DNA of 64,000 nucleotides, from contig NZ_VIRM01000008.1 in NCBI RefSeq assembly GCF_006874475.1, positions 62,001 to 126,000 of the forward strand. The letters run 5' to 3'. Origin of the DNA: Microbispora hainanensis. GTDB lineage: Bacteria > Actinomycetota > Actinomycetes > Streptosporangiales > Streptosporangiaceae. Positions 33,914-42,620 of the stretch are shown here, in pieces. Position 1 is the stretch's first letter. Every line of letters begins with the position of its first letter. A program made the position numbers and the translations under genes. The notes under the pieces were generated by a model. It was not told the DNA's origin and did not search any database. It saw only the letters and a program-made list of their open reading frames with translations.

Positions 33914-35110
33914 ATGACCGAGACCGACCTTCTCCCGCCGCTCCCGGAACGCAGGCTGGAAATCCTCTGGTATCTGGTCGCCAACGACGGCAGATATCCG
34001 TGGGACCCGAAATGGAAGCGGCCGGTCGACTTCGAGTACGTCCAGGCATGGGCGAAGTCGATCGACGTCAACGGCTTCTACGGCGCGCTGCTCGCCACCC
34101 AGCCGACCGGCGGCATGGACCCCTGGATCACGGCGGCCTCACTGGTGCCCACCACCCGCCGGATGAAGTTCGTGATCGCGGTGCACCCCGCGGTGTACAC
34201 GCCGACGTCGCTGGTGAAGCTCGCGACGACGCTCGACCAGAACTCCGGCGGCCGGGTCATCCTGAACATCGTGAGCGGCCACATCGGGCTCGAGGCCGCC
34301 GGCGTGCACCTCAAGCACGAGGAGCGGTATGAGCACACCGACGAGTTCCTCACCGCCTACCGGGCGCTGATGCGCGGGGAACGCGTCGACTTCGACGGCA
34401 AGCACCTCAAGGTGCGGGGGGCGGAGGCCGCGTTCCTGTCGCGGCAGGATCCGTACCCGCCGCTGTGGTTCGGCGGCGCCTCGCCGATCGCCCGCGACGT
34501 GGCGGCCAAGCACATCGACAACTACCTCACGTGGGGCGAGCCGCCCGCCGAGACCGCGGAGCTGATCGCGGACGTACGCGCCCGGGCCGCGAGGCACGGC
34601 CGCTCGATCCGTTTCGGGATCCGGCTGAACCTGATCGTCCGCGACACCGACGAGCAGGCCTGGGCGGCGGCGCAGGACATGCTCGACCACGTGGACGACA
34701 GCGTCGTCGCGCGGGTGCAGGCCGAGTCGGCGAAGCAGGAGTCCGTGGGGCAGGCGCGGCAGCTCGCCTTCCACAAGGGCGTCAAGCCGCGCTTCGCCCA
34801 GGAGCTCGAGGTCTACCCGAACGTCTGGTCGGGCTTCGGCCTTATCCGCGGAGGCCCCGGCATCGCGCTGGTCGGCAGCCCCGAGTCGGTCGCCGCGCGC
34901 ATCCGCGAGTATCACGCCCTGGGGATCGACTCGTTCATCGTCTCGGGCAATCCCCTGCTGGAGGAGACGTACCGGTTCGGCGAGCAGGTGATGCCGCTGC
35001 TGCCGGTGACGCACGACGACCCCGGCCCGCTGCGGCCCGCCGGCTACACCCGGCCGCGGGCCGCCGCGCCGTCGCCGGCCGCGGCCTCTCCGCTCGTCGC
35101 CGCCGGCTGA
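33914..35110 (+). CDS. ssuD: SsuD-like FMNH2-dependent alkanesulfonate monooxygenase
   Basis: A 398-aa luciferase-family (LLM) enzyme very like SsuD over its length: FDGKHLKVRGAE, YPPLWFGGASP, YLTWGEPP, RFGIRLNLIVRDTD, RGGPGIALVGSPESVAARI. SsuD uses reduced flavin and O2 to release sulfite from sulfonates. Compared with E. coli SsuD the active-site Cys54 position reads TGG and His228 is Asn (RLNLIVR), so the substrate may differ. No flavin reductase is encoded here. Last gene of the operon, followed by a hairpin. Confidence 0.88.
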   Translation: MTETDLLPPLPERRLEILWYLVANDGRYPWDPKWKRPVDFEYVQAWAKSIDVNGFYGALLATQPTGGMDPWITAASLVPTTRRMKFVIAVHPAVYTPTSLVKLATTLDQNSGGRVILNIVSGHIGLEAAGVHLKHEERYEHTDEFLTAYRALMRGERVDFDGKHLKVRGAEAAFLSRQDPYPPLWFGGASPIARDVAAKHIDNYLTWGEPPAETAELIADVRARAARHGRSIRFGIRLNLIVRDTDEQAWAAAQDMLDHVDDSVVARVQAESAKQESVGQARQLAFHKGVKPRFAQELEVYPNVWSGFGLIRGGPGIALVGSPESVAARIREYHALGIDSFIVSGNPLLEETYRFGEQVMPLLPVTHDDPGPLRPAGYTRPRAAAPSPAAASPLVAAG

Positions 35111-35122
35111 GCGGCGCGACGC

Positions 35123-35168
35123 GGTGACCACCTCGCCGGAGCATGGCCGCACTCCGGCGAGGTCACCG
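35123..35168 (+). terminator. Terminator-like hairpin after the organosulfur operon
   Basis: ACCTCGCCGGAG and CTCCGGCGAGGT are perfect 12-bp arms around a 10-base loop, with outer bases GGTG/CACC also pairing. Located 13 bases after the SsuD-like stop. Confidence 0.6.
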
Positions 35169-35281
35169 GCCCCTCCCCATGGGGGCCTGACGGAAGCGGG
35201 GCGACGGCCGAGCCCTCCGTGCCGAACGCCGAGGAGTCGGGCGTTCCTCACAACCGGACCGCGGGGGCCACACTTGCGGGC

Positions 35282-35884
35282 ATGACAATCGCCCCCCAGG
35301 CGGCGACGTGGACCACCGCCGCACGGCGCCACCGTTTCGCCGCTTTCCTTGTCGACAACCTGATCCTTCTCGCGGCCAACGCGCTGATCGGGCTGGTGCT
35401 GAAGCCGCCTGCTCAGCCCCGGGCCGACGATCCGGGTTACCTCACCACTCTGCTCAATCCGTACGCGGACACCGACTGGCCGCTGCAGATCGCGATCGCC
35501 GTCGTGGGCGCCGCCTACTTCTGGGTGCAACACGCGCTGTGGGGCCAGACGCTCGGTAAGCGGCTGTATCGCCTGAAGGTGGTGTCGGCCGCGACGGGAG
35601 CGATGCCCACCCGCCGTCAGGTCGGGGTCCGGACGCTCGTGCACCCCTTCCTGAGCTCGGCGGTCCCGTATCTCGGATCGGTTCTCTACCTCGTCGACGC
35701 CCTGTGGATCTTTGCTGATCCCCGGCGACGGTGCCTGCACGACGTCGTCGCCGGGACCGTCGTGGTGGACGTGTCCGCCCCCGGCATGAAGGCGCCGGGA
35801 ATGTCCCGGTTCCTGACCGGGCTCGTGGTCGTCGTCGCCGCCTTCGCCGCCTTCGTGCTGATCACCACGCTGCTGGCGGCGTAG
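35282..35884 (+). CDS. RDD-family membrane protein
   Basis: A 200-aa protein of the RDD family: an Arg at the first helix (ARRHRFAAFLVDNLILLAAN, R..F..D), the GQTLGKRLYRLKVV loop and DPRRRCLHDVVAGTVVV. About four transmembrane helices, the last near the C-terminus. RDD proteins are poorly understood and some act in ion transport. A monocistronic gene; ATG at 35282. Confidence 0.85.
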   Translation: MTIAPQAATWTTAARRHRFAAFLVDNLILLAANALIGLVLKPPAQPRADDPGYLTTLLNPYADTDWPLQIAIAVVGAAYFWVQHALWGQTLGKRLYRLKVVSAATGAMPTRRQVGVRTLVHPFLSSAVPYLGSVLYLVDALWIFADPRRRCLHDVVAGTVVVDVSAPGMKAPGMSRFLTGLVVVVAAFAAFVLITTLLAA

Positions 35885-36032
35885 TACTCGCTGAACACGG
35901 TCACCCCAAGCCGTGACATCGGGATCGGAGGGGCCAAGGCGCTTTTCCGGTCCCGGGAGGCGAGGGGGACCTGCCGCGTACGGAGGTGAGCCGGCGCATA
36001 TCGTCGTGTCCGAGGAGCAGGAAGGCCAGGAC

Positions 36033-36767
36033 ATGAAGATCGCCGTCATCGGGGGAACCGGCCTCATCGGATCCCGGCTGGTCAGGATTCTGAACGCGCG
36101 CGGGCACGAGGCGGTGCCCCATTCGAGGTCCACCGGCGTGGACCTGCTCACCGGCCAGGGCCTGCCCGAGGCGCTGGCAGGCGCCGACGTGGTCGTCAAC
36201 CTGACCAAGCCGCAGCGCTTCGACGACGCCTCGCCCGCCTTCTTCCGCAGGACGATGGACACCCTGCTGACCGGCGCCGAGGCGGCCGGCGTCGGGCACG
36301 TGGTCATCCTGTCGATCGTGGGCGCCGATCTGGTGCCCGGCCTGGTCTACTACCAGGCGAAGGTGCTGCAGGAGGACCTGCTCAAGGCGGGCCCGGTGCC
36401 CTACTCGATCGTGCGTTCCACGCAGTTCTTCGAGTTCGTCGACACGGTGCTGTCCTGGACCTCCGGCGAGCACACCGTCCGCCTGCCCTCCACTCTCATG
36501 CAGCCCATGGCGGCCGACGACGTCGCCCGGGCCGTGGCCGACGTCAGCGTGGGCGTCCCGCTGGGCGGCACCCTCGACATCGCGGGCCCCGAGGTCTTCG
36601 CGCTCGACGAGCTGGGCAGGATCACCCTCGCCGCCCGCGGCGACCACCGTACGGTCGTCACCGACGACGGCGCGGGCATGTACGCGGCGGCGCCGGGCCG
36701 CGCCCTCCTTGCCAAGGACGGCGCCGTCATCGCCACGACCACCTATCGGGAGTGGCTCGCGCGCTGA
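36033..36767 (+). CDS. NmrA-like SDR/NAD(P)-binding protein
   Basis: A 244-aa atypical SDR. It begins MKIAVIGGTGLIGSRLVRIL (Rossmann G-x-x-G-x-x-G) and contains VPYSIVRSTQFFEF, a signature of the NmrA/NAD(P)-binding family. A paralogue lies at 38203. GGAGCAGGAAGG precedes the ATG. The reaction is unknown; such proteins can be reductases or redox sensors. Confidence 0.85.
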   Translation: MKIAVIGGTGLIGSRLVRILNARGHEAVPHSRSTGVDLLTGQGLPEALAGADVVVNLTKPQRFDDASPAFFRRTMDTLLTGAEAAGVGHVVILSIVGADLVPGLVYYQAKVLQEDLLKAGPVPYSIVRSTQFFEFVDTVLSWTSGEHTVRLPSTLMQPMAADDVARAVADVSVGVPLGGTLDIAGPEVFALDELGRITLAARGDHRTVVTDDGAGMYAAAPGRALLAKDGAVIATTTYREWLAR

Positions 36768-36795
36768 CCCGCCGGCGCGCGCTTCTGCCCCGCGT

Positions 36796-36826
36796 TGTCA
36801 CAGATCGAATACTCTGCCCTGTCTTC
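36796..36826 (+). promoter_or_regulatory. ECF-type promoter candidate upstream of ltrA-like gene
   Basis: TGTCACA (36796) and GTCTTC (36821) with an 18-base gap. The pattern recurs at 38122, 40863 and, on the other strand, 43137. This copy is the most divergent of the four in the spacer. Confidence 0.4.
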
Positions 36827-36863
36827 GAGGCGACCGTACGTTGCCAGCGACAGGAGCAGGACC

Positions 36864-38108
36864 TTGCCACCATCAGGCACCACGATCCGGATCCGGGTCC
36901 GGATGAGCGCCCGTGCCATCGACGAGCCGCACCGCGTTTCGAGTCAGCTGGAGCTGCTGTTCGACCTCACCTTCGTGGTCGCGGTCGCGGCCGTCACCGC
37001 GCAGTTCGCCCACGACATCGCCGAGGGTCACGGCCTTGCCGGGCTTGTGCCGTTCCTCCAGGTGTTCTTCGCGATCTGGTGGGCGTGGATGAACTTCACG
37101 TGGTTCGCCTCGTCCTACGACACCGACGACGTCGCCTACCGGCTGTTGACAATGGTGCAGATGGCCGGCGTGCTGGTGCTCGCCGCCGGGGTGCCGGCCG
37201 CGGCGAGCCGCTCCGAATATGGCGTCATCACCCTGGGTTACCTCGTGATGAGGATCGGCCTCGTCGCCCAATGGCTGCGGGCCGGTCTCGAAGACCCGGC
37301 GCGGCGGCGCACCGCGTTCCGCTACGCCGGTGGCATCGCCGCCCTGCAGCTGGGCTGGCTGTCGCGGCTCGTCCTCGTGGAGACGGGAGTGCTGCCCTCG
37401 TCCTCCGGCCTGCCGTACTTCGTCTGCCTGGCCGCCCTGGAACTCGCCGTGCCGTGGTGGGCGGAGCGGGCCAGGGCCACCAACTGGCACCCGCACCACA
37501 TCGCCGAGCGGTACGGCCTGTTCACGATCATCCTGCTCGGGGAGAGCGTGCTGGCCGCGAGCAGAGGGGTCGGACGAGCACTGGAGGCGGACGCCGTCGG
37601 CGGCTCCTTCGTCGTGATCGCCATCGCCGGTCTCATCCTGCTGTTCGCTCTGTGGTGGCTCTATTTCCTCGGGCCTGCCGGGGACGGTCTCACCGACCGC
37701 CGCCATCGGTCCTACCTGTGGGGATATGGCCACTACGGAATTTTCGCGGCCCTGGCGGCCCTCGGCGCCGGGCTCGAGGTGGCCGTGGAGCAGAACGGGC
37801 ACGGCCTCGCGGCGTCGTCGCCGGCACTCGGCTACGCGGTCGCCGTCCCGGTAGGGGTCTGTCTCGCCCTGCTGTGGGCGGTGCACGTGCTCGTCGTCCG
37901 AGAGCGCGTCATGTCCCCCGCCGCGGTTGTGGCGTCCATCGTCATCGTCCTGTCGGTGCCGCTCGCGACGCCCTGGATCGGCGTGGCCGGCACGGTCGCG
38001 GCCATCGCGGCCGTCTGCGTCGTGCTGGTCGCGGTCACGATCTGGACGGCGGCCCTCAGGTCCCGCTCGCGTGACATGAGTCACGTGGCCGGTGACGAAT
38101 CGAATTGA
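36864..38108 (+). CDS. ltrA: Low temperature requirement protein A (LtrA) family
   Basis: A 414-aa polytopic membrane protein of about ten to eleven helices. The LtrA pattern VSSQLELLFDLTFVVAVAAV at the start, then FFAIWWAWMNFTWFASSYDT, and WWLYFL later identify the family. The role of LtrA in bacteria is poorly known. The TTG at 36864 has AGGAG 7 bases upstream; an ATG at 36903 is the main alternative. It lies between the two NmrA-like genes. Confidence 0.85.
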   Translation: MPPSGTTIRIRVRMSARAIDEPHRVSSQLELLFDLTFVVAVAAVTAQFAHDIAEGHGLAGLVPFLQVFFAIWWAWMNFTWFASSYDTDDVAYRLLTMVQMAGVLVLAAGVPAAASRSEYGVITLGYLVMRIGLVAQWLRAGLEDPARRRTAFRYAGGIAALQLGWLSRLVLVETGVLPSSSGLPYFVCLAALELAVPWWAERARATNWHPHHIAERYGLFTIILLGESVLAASRGVGRALEADAVGGSFVVIAIAGLILLFALWWLYFLGPAGDGLTDRRHRSYLWGYGHYGIFAALAALGAGLEVAVEQNGHGLAASSPALGYAVAVPVGVCLALLWAVHVLVVRERVMSPAAVVASIVIVLSVPLATPWIGVAGTVAAIAAVCVVLVAVTIWTAALRSRSRDMSHVAGDESN

Positions 38109-38121
38109 ACTTCGCCGCCGC

Positions 38122-38151
38122 CGTCACAACCCCGGAGGCTGTCCGGTCTTA
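38122..38151 (+). promoter_or_regulatory. ECF-type promoter candidate upstream of second NmrA-like gene
   Basis: CGTCACA (38122) then GTCTTA (38146), gap 17, with GGAGGCTGTC in the spacer. Nearly the same 30 bases occur at 40863-40892. It starts 14 bases after the ltrA stop and 51 bases before the next ATG. Confidence 0.55.
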
Positions 38152-38202
38152 GCTGGCGACCGGGCGGCGACCAGGTGGCCCGGCGGACAGAAAGAGAGCG
38201 CG

Positions 38203-38958
38203 ATGAAGATCGTGGTTATCGGCGGCACCGGCCTGATCGGGTCGAAGCTGGTGAAGAAGCTGGGCGAGCACGGCCACGAGGCGGTGGCGGCCTCGCCGAA
38301 CACCGGCGTCAACACCCTGACCGGCGAGGGGCTGGCCGAGGTGCTGGAGGGTGCGCACGTGGTGGTCGACGTGTCGAACTCGCCGTCGTTCGAGCGGGCC
38401 GCGGTGCTGAATTTCTTCGAGACCTCCACGGGCAACCTGCTCGCGGCCGAGGCCGACGCGGGCGTGGGTCACCACGTCGCGGTATCGATCGTGGGAACCG
38501 AGCGGATGCCGGAGAACGGCTACTTCGCGGCGAAGATCGCCCAGGAGCAGCTTATCGAGAAGTCGGGCATCCCGTTCTCGCTCGTGCACTCGACCCAGTT
38601 CTTCGAGTTCGCCCGCGGCATCGCGGACGACGCCACGGTGGACGGCAAGGTGCACATGGCGCCCGTGCTCTTCCAGCCCATTGCGGGTGACGACGTCGCC
38701 GCGGCGGTCGGCCGGGCCGCGACGGGATCGCCGCTGAACGGCAGGGTCGAGATCGCCGGGCCCGAGCAGGTCCGGATGGACGAGTTCTTCCGGAAGGCGC
38801 TGACCGCCTGGGGCGACCCGCGCGAGGTGGTCGTCGACCCGCACGCGCGTTACTTCGGCAGCGAGCTGAGCGAGCACTCCCTGGTTCCGATCGGCGACGC
38901 CTCCCTCGGCACCATTCGCTACCTCGACTGGCTCGGCGACGCCGCCACCGGCAAGTAG
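38203..38958 (+). CDS. NmrA-like SDR/NAD(P)-binding protein (paralogue)
   Basis: A 251-aa protein beginning MKIVVIGGTGLIGSKLVKKL, closely related to the 36033 product (both have STQFFEF). NAD(P)-binding Rossmann fold without a clear SDR catalytic Tyr-x3-Lys. Its promoter carries the TGTCAC/GTCT pattern typical of ECF41-group sigma targets, which are often such oxidoreductases. Confidence 0.85.
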   Translation: MKIVVIGGTGLIGSKLVKKLGEHGHEAVAASPNTGVNTLTGEGLAEVLEGAHVVVDVSNSPSFERAAVLNFFETSTGNLLAAEADAGVGHHVAVSIVGTERMPENGYFAAKIAQEQLIEKSGIPFSLVHSTQFFEFARGIADDATVDGKVHMAPVLFQPIAGDDVAAAVGRAATGSPLNGRVEIAGPEQVRMDEFFRKALTAWGDPREVVVDPHARYFGSELSEHSLVPIGDASLGTIRYLDWLGDAATGK

Positions 38959-39123
38959 GCCGGCGAGGCCGTTCATCCCCCGGGCGCGTACGCGATGACC
39001 ACCGTCACCGGCATGGCCGCGCCGGTGTCCGCCCTCGCCGCGGGCCCGCGGCGCGCGGGTCGGCGCGGCCATCGCGTCCCGCCCCGGCCGGGCCGTCCCC
39101 CCCACGACACGGAGAGAAGAACG

Positions 39124-39354
39124 ATGATCGCTCCTGGCGACGACAACGAATTCCTGCACGAGCTCGAAATCGAGGTCGAGGCGGAGGTGGTCCAGGTCGA
39201 GCTCAGCCGTCCCGAGGACGCCGCCGACCTGCCGGTCACCGAGTGGCTGTTCGACCCGGCGGACGCCGAGCGCGAGGAAATCGGCCTGCGGGGTCTGCTC
39301 GCCGCGGTCGAGGTGCTGGAGGACGACCTCCGGCCCGGCGACCCCGCCGCGTAG
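39124..39354 (+). CDS. Small acidic protein, unknown
   Basis: A 76-aa strongly acidic protein (MIAPGDDNEFLHELEIEVEA then EVVQVELSRPEDAADLPVTE). The ribosome site GAGAGAAGA lies just before the ATG. It has no cysteine and no membrane segment. It sits between the NmrA-like gene and the convergent P450. It could be a small protein partner or a peptide precursor, but no modifying enzyme is adjacent. Confidence 0.5.
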   Translation: MIAPGDDNEFLHELEIEVEAEVVQVELSRPEDAADLPVTEWLFDPADAEREEIGLRGLLAAVEVLEDDLRPGDPAA

Positions 39355-39465
39355 CAGGGCCGCGGACTGACGGGCGACACCGGCGGCCGGCAGTTCTTCC
39401 AGTTCGGCGAGGTCGCCGGTCTGCGGAGAGGAACGTCCGTACGAGGCGCCGGTGCCCGGTCGTGC

Positions 39466-40737
39466 TCACCCGGGTGCGGCGGCCGGCGGCGAGGTGGTCA
39501 CGGGCGCCGAGGTGACGTGCAGGGCGACCGGCCGGAGGACCAGGCCGTCGGTCCAGGCCACCGACTCGGGCGAACCGGTCAGGCGGAGCGCGGGACGGCG
39601 GGTGACCAGAGCTCTGACGGCCTCGGTGAGCTCGACCCTGGCGAGACTGGCGGCCAGGCAGCGGTGCGCGCCATAACCGAACGCCACATGCGGGTTGGGC
39701 GGGTGGTCGGTGAAACGGTGGATGTCGAACCGGCCGGGGTCGGGGAACGCCTCCGGGTCGTGGTTGGCCGCGTTGAGGTTCGGCATGACGACCGTCCCCG
39801 CGCGCAGCGAGCCGCCGGGCAGGTCAGTGTCCTCGGTGATGCGGCGCATGAAGGCGCTGGCGGGCGGCCCGTCGAAGCGCAGGACCTCCTCGACGGCGAC
39901 GGCCGTCAGGCTCGGGTCCGCGACCAGCTCGTCCCACTGGCGTGGGTGGAGGAGCAGCCGGAACACGCCACGCGCGATCATCGAAGCGGTCGTCTCATAA
40001 CCGGCCGTGATCAGTGAGAAGACCGTGTTGACCAGCTCGCCCTCCGTCAGCCGGTCGTCGGCGTCCCTGGCCTGGATGAGCAGGTCGATGAGGTCGTCGC
40101 CGGGCGAACGGCGATGCTGGGCGACCAGCTCGGCGGCGTAGGCCAAGAAGTCGCCGTAGCCCTCGTAGCGCGCCTGCTCGGTGGCCGTCGAGGTGGTCAG
40201 GAACATGTCCGTCCACTGGACGAACCGCTCGTAGTCGTCCACCGGCACGCCGAGCATCTCGCAGATGACGTGGGCCGGCAGCCGCAGCGCGTAATCCTCG
40301 ACCAGCTCGAAGCGGTCGCCCAGGCCGTCGAGGAGATCGCCGGCGATCGCCGCGATGCGCGGACGCCACGGCTCTGTCTGGCGCGGGGTGAAGGTGCCCT
40401 GCATGATCCGCCGGTAGCGCGTGTGCTCCGGCGGATCCTGGTTGATCAGCGCGTCCGGGTCGTCGTCGATGCCGACGCCGCTCACGAAGCGCGGCAGTCC
40501 GGGAAGGCGCAGGTTGCGGCTGGACGTGGGCGAGGCCAGCAGGGCCCGGACGTCCTCATATCGGACGGCCATCGGGACGCGGTCGCCGCTGGGCATGGTC
40601 GCCGGATCCAGCGGCCCGCACTCGCGTCTGCGGGCGAACTCCGGTGGTGGCGTGCCCAGCGGACCCGGCACGATATCCGGCCCTATGACGGGCTCGGCGG
40701 TCGGCTCGGTCCCGTTCGGATCCAGCTCGGCGGTCAC
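39466..40737 (-). CDS. Cytochrome P450
   Basis: A 423-aa soluble bacterial P450. I-helix AGYETTASM (Glu before Thr-Thr), K-helix EEVLRF with later Arg, and heme ligand loop FGYGAHRCLAASLARVEL (Cys about residue 372). The GTG at 40737 is used. It is divergent from the ferritin-like gene at 41020, and the 282-base gap between them holds an ECF-like promoter reading toward the latter. Substrate unknown; a role with the ferritin-like protein in one pathway is possible. Confidence 0.92.
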   Translation of the reverse strand: MTAELDPNGTEPTAEPVIGPDIVPGPLGTPPPEFARRRECGPLDPATMPSGDRVPMAVRYEDVRALLASPTSSRNLRLPGLPRFVSGVGIDDDPDALINQDPPEHTRYRRIMQGTFTPRQTEPWRPRIAAIAGDLLDGLGDRFELVEDYALRLPAHVICEMLGVPVDDYERFVQWTDMFLTTSTATEQARYEGYGDFLAYAAELVAQHRRSPGDDLIDLLIQARDADDRLTEGELVNTVFSLITAGYETTASMIARGVFRLLLHPRQWDELVADPSLTAVAVEEVLRFDGPPASAFMRRITEDTDLPGGSLRAGTVVMPNLNAANHDPEAFPDPGRFDIHRFTDHPPNPHVAFGYGAHRCLAASLARVELTEAVRALVTRRPALRLTGSPESVAWTDGLVLRPVALHVTSAPVTTSPPAAAPG

Positions 40738-40862
40738 TGCAACCCCTTCCGGTCCGGGTCGCCCGGGGTGCGGCCTACGCGGAACGTACGAAATGTGGCA
40801 CGGTCCGTCAACGGGTCGATCGGATGCGGAGTTGTGTGGATCGCGCGGAGACTCCCGGCGGC

Positions 40863-40892
40863 TGTCACAAGCCCGGTGGCTGTCCGGTCTTA
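40863..40892 (+). promoter_or_regulatory. ECF-type promoter candidate upstream of ferritin-like gene
   Basis: TGTCACA (40863) then GTCTTA (40887), gap 17, spacer GGTGGCTGTC. It matches 38122-38151 at most positions. Confidence 0.55.
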
Positions 40893-40957
40893 CCGTGCGA
40901 CCGGCCGGCACGAGGGGTTCGACCATCGCTCCTGCCCTGAGCCGCCGGGCGGTCGTC

Positions 40958-41009
40958 GACGCGAACAGCATGGTCGCCGGAGGCGACGCGAACAGCACGG
41001 TCGCCGGAG
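40958..41009. repeat. Two 25-bp tandem units in the 5' leader of the ferritin-like gene
   Basis: GACGCGAACAGCA-T/C-GGTCGCCGGAG occurs at 40958-40982 and 40985-41009, differing at one base, with a period of 27. It lies between the promoter and the TTG start at 41020, so it would be in the transcript. Confidence 0.75.
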
Positions 41010-41019
41010 AGGTAGGACT

Positions 41020-42084
41020 TTGACGAAGGAATCGGAACCGCAGGGAACCGTCGCCGCGCCCGGGCCGGCGCCGATCGACACCCTCGACAGCCTGCGTGAG
41101 CACCTTCAGTGGGCGGTCGAACTGGAACACGCGACGTTGCCTCCATACCTGTGCGCGCTGTACTCCCTGGATCCTGAGCGCAACCCTGAGGCCGTGGAGG
41201 TGGTGGGCAGCGTCTTCGCCGAGGAGATGCTGCACCTGGCGCTGGCCGCGAACCTGCTCAACGCCGTCGGCGGCCGGCCGCGCCTCGACGCGCCGGAGAT
41301 GTTGCCGCCGTACCCCCGGCGGCTGCCCCACAGCGATCTGGAGCTGTCGTTGCTCCCGTTCGGCCCGCAGGCCCTGGAGATGTTCCTGCGCCTGGAACGG
41401 CCGGCCCCGCCCGGCGCCCCGGCGGAGGGCGACGGCTACGAGACGATCGGGCAGTTCTACGCCGCGATCGAGCAGGGCCTGCGCCACCTGTGCGAGCGGC
41501 TCGGCGAGCGGGAGGTCTTCTGCGGCGACCCCGCACGGCAGGTGAGCGGCGGTCATTTCCGGCACACCGCGGGGTGGTTGTTCGCGGTGGAGGATCTGGA
41601 GTCGGCGCTGGGGGCGCTGAAGGAGATCGTCGAGCAGGGCGAGGGCACGGCCCGGGGCGAGGTCTGGGACGGCGACCAGGATGTCTTCCATCCCGATCGG
41701 GACGAGGTCGCCCACTACTACCGCTTCCGGGAGCTCCAGCTCGGCCGGCGTTACCGGCGCGGCGACACCCCGCAGTCCGGGCCGACCGGCGAGCCGGTCT
41801 CGGTGGACCCGGCCGCCGTACGCCCGATGCGCCCCAATCCGCGGCTGTCCGATCACGCGCCGGGCAGCGCCATCCGCACGGCGCAGGACGAGTTCAACCG
41901 CACCTACTGCATGCTGTTGAACCAGCTGGAGCAGGCCTTCGACGGCGAGCCGAAACTGCTCGGGGCCGCCGTCGGCACGATGTACGCGGTCAAGGCCCAG
42001 GCGGACGCCCTGCTGCTGATGCCCGACGGGGACGGCACCACGGCCGGCCCCACCTTCGCATACGTGCCGCCCGAGTCACGCTGA
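41020..42084 (+). CDS. Ferritin-like protein (PF12902-type; VioB/RebD C-terminal-like)
   Basis: A 354-aa protein with a ferritin-like four-helix region near the N-terminus (LREHLQWAVELEHATLPPYL, then FAEEMLHLALAANLLNAVGG). It has E-x(n)-E and E-x-x-H spacing expected for a non-heme metal site. The same domain occurs in iminophenylpyruvate dimer synthases (VioB, RebD/StaD type), which join two amino-acid-derived imines. TTG start at 41020 with GGAGAGGTAGG upstream. No tryptophan oxidase (VioA/RebO) is nearby, so a full bisindole pathway is not shown. Confidence 0.75.
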   Translation: MTKESEPQGTVAAPGPAPIDTLDSLREHLQWAVELEHATLPPYLCALYSLDPERNPEAVEVVGSVFAEEMLHLALAANLLNAVGGRPRLDAPEMLPPYPRRLPHSDLELSLLPFGPQALEMFLRLERPAPPGAPAEGDGYETIGQFYAAIEQGLRHLCERLGEREVFCGDPARQVSGGHFRHTAGWLFAVEDLESALGALKEIVEQGEGTARGEVWDGDQDVFHPDRDEVAHYYRFRELQLGRRYRRGDTPQSGPTGEPVSVDPAAVRPMRPNPRLSDHAPGSAIRTAQDEFNRTYCMLLNQLEQAFDGEPKLLGAAVGTMYAVKAQADALLLMPDGDGTTAGPTFAYVPPESR

Positions 42085-42260
42085 CGAGCGCCTCTGCACG
42101 GCCGCGCCCACGACTGGGGAGGCAGCGCGCACATCGCTTGGCCCGGCTCATGGGTGTACGGCGGCTCGCGGCGGCCCGAGACCGCCGAGTCGGCGAAGCG
42201 GGAGCCCGGCGAGGCGAGCGGGCACGGCAAGGCAAGGCGGGCGAGGCGGGCGCCAAGGCC

Positions 42261-42292
42261 GAAGGCGGGAACCGAAGCCGGTTCCCGCCTTC
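42261..42292. terminator. Bidirectional terminator hairpin
   Basis: GAAGGCGGGAACC and GGTTCCCGCCTTC are perfect 13-bp arms around GAAGCC. It lies between the convergent ferritin-like and cupin genes. Confidence 0.7.
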
Positions 42293-42299
42293 CTCGCTC

Positions 42300-42620
42300 T
42301 CACCGAGCGGTGGTGAACAGGAACGCGCAGTCCTGTACGGCCTCCATGCGGTGGCGGCGTTCCGGCATGACCAGCAGGTCGCCGGGCTGCCCTTCCCACA
42401 TGTCGCGCCCGGCGACGAGCCGCAGCCGCCCGTGCAGCACGTGCACGGTGACCTCACCGGGATGCTCGTGGATGTGCTCGCCCTGCCGCAGAGCCATGAG
42501 GGTCTGCCGCAGCGAACGGTCACACCCGCCGTGCACGGTGGTGGCGATGCGACCGGTGTCCGCGGCGCGGGCGAGCGCGAGCAGGTCACGGGCGAGCGCG
42601 GCCAGTGAGACCCTGGTCAT
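42300..42620 (-). CDS. Small cupin-domain protein
   Basis: A 106-aa single cupin: HIHEHPGEVTVHVLHGRLRL gives motif 1 (H-x-H, Glu, Gly) and PGDLLVMPERRHRMEA motif 2 with its His. It probably binds one metal. The start overlaps the stop of the 42617 cupin (ATGA), so both are made together. Role unknown. Confidence 0.8.
   Translation of the reverse strand: MTRVSLAALARDLLALARAADTGRIATTVHGGCDRSLRQTLMALRQGEHIHEHPGEVTVHVLHGRLRLVAGRDMWEGQPGDLLVMPERRHRMEAVQDCAFLFTTAR

Noticed and set aside
34139-36307. A 722-codon leftward open frame opposite the SsuD-like, RDD and NmrA-like genes
   Set aside because: Arg/Gly/Ala-rich composition typical of antisense frames in high-GC DNA, while the rightward genes have clear family motifs.
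39124-39354. RiPP precursor peptide
   Set aside because: The small acidic protein has no Cys/Ser/Thr-rich core or recognisable leader, and the adjacent P450 is convergent, not co-transcribed.
39466-41856. A 796-codon leftward open frame spanning the P450 and beyond
   Set aside because: The part above 40737 is antisense to the ferritin-like gene and has no recognisable domain; the P450 starts at the GTG at 40737.
40114-42084. A 656-codon version of the ferritin-like protein
   Set aside because: The first 300 codons run through the antisense of the P450 and the promoter region; the TTG at 41020 has a ribosome site and gives a normal length.
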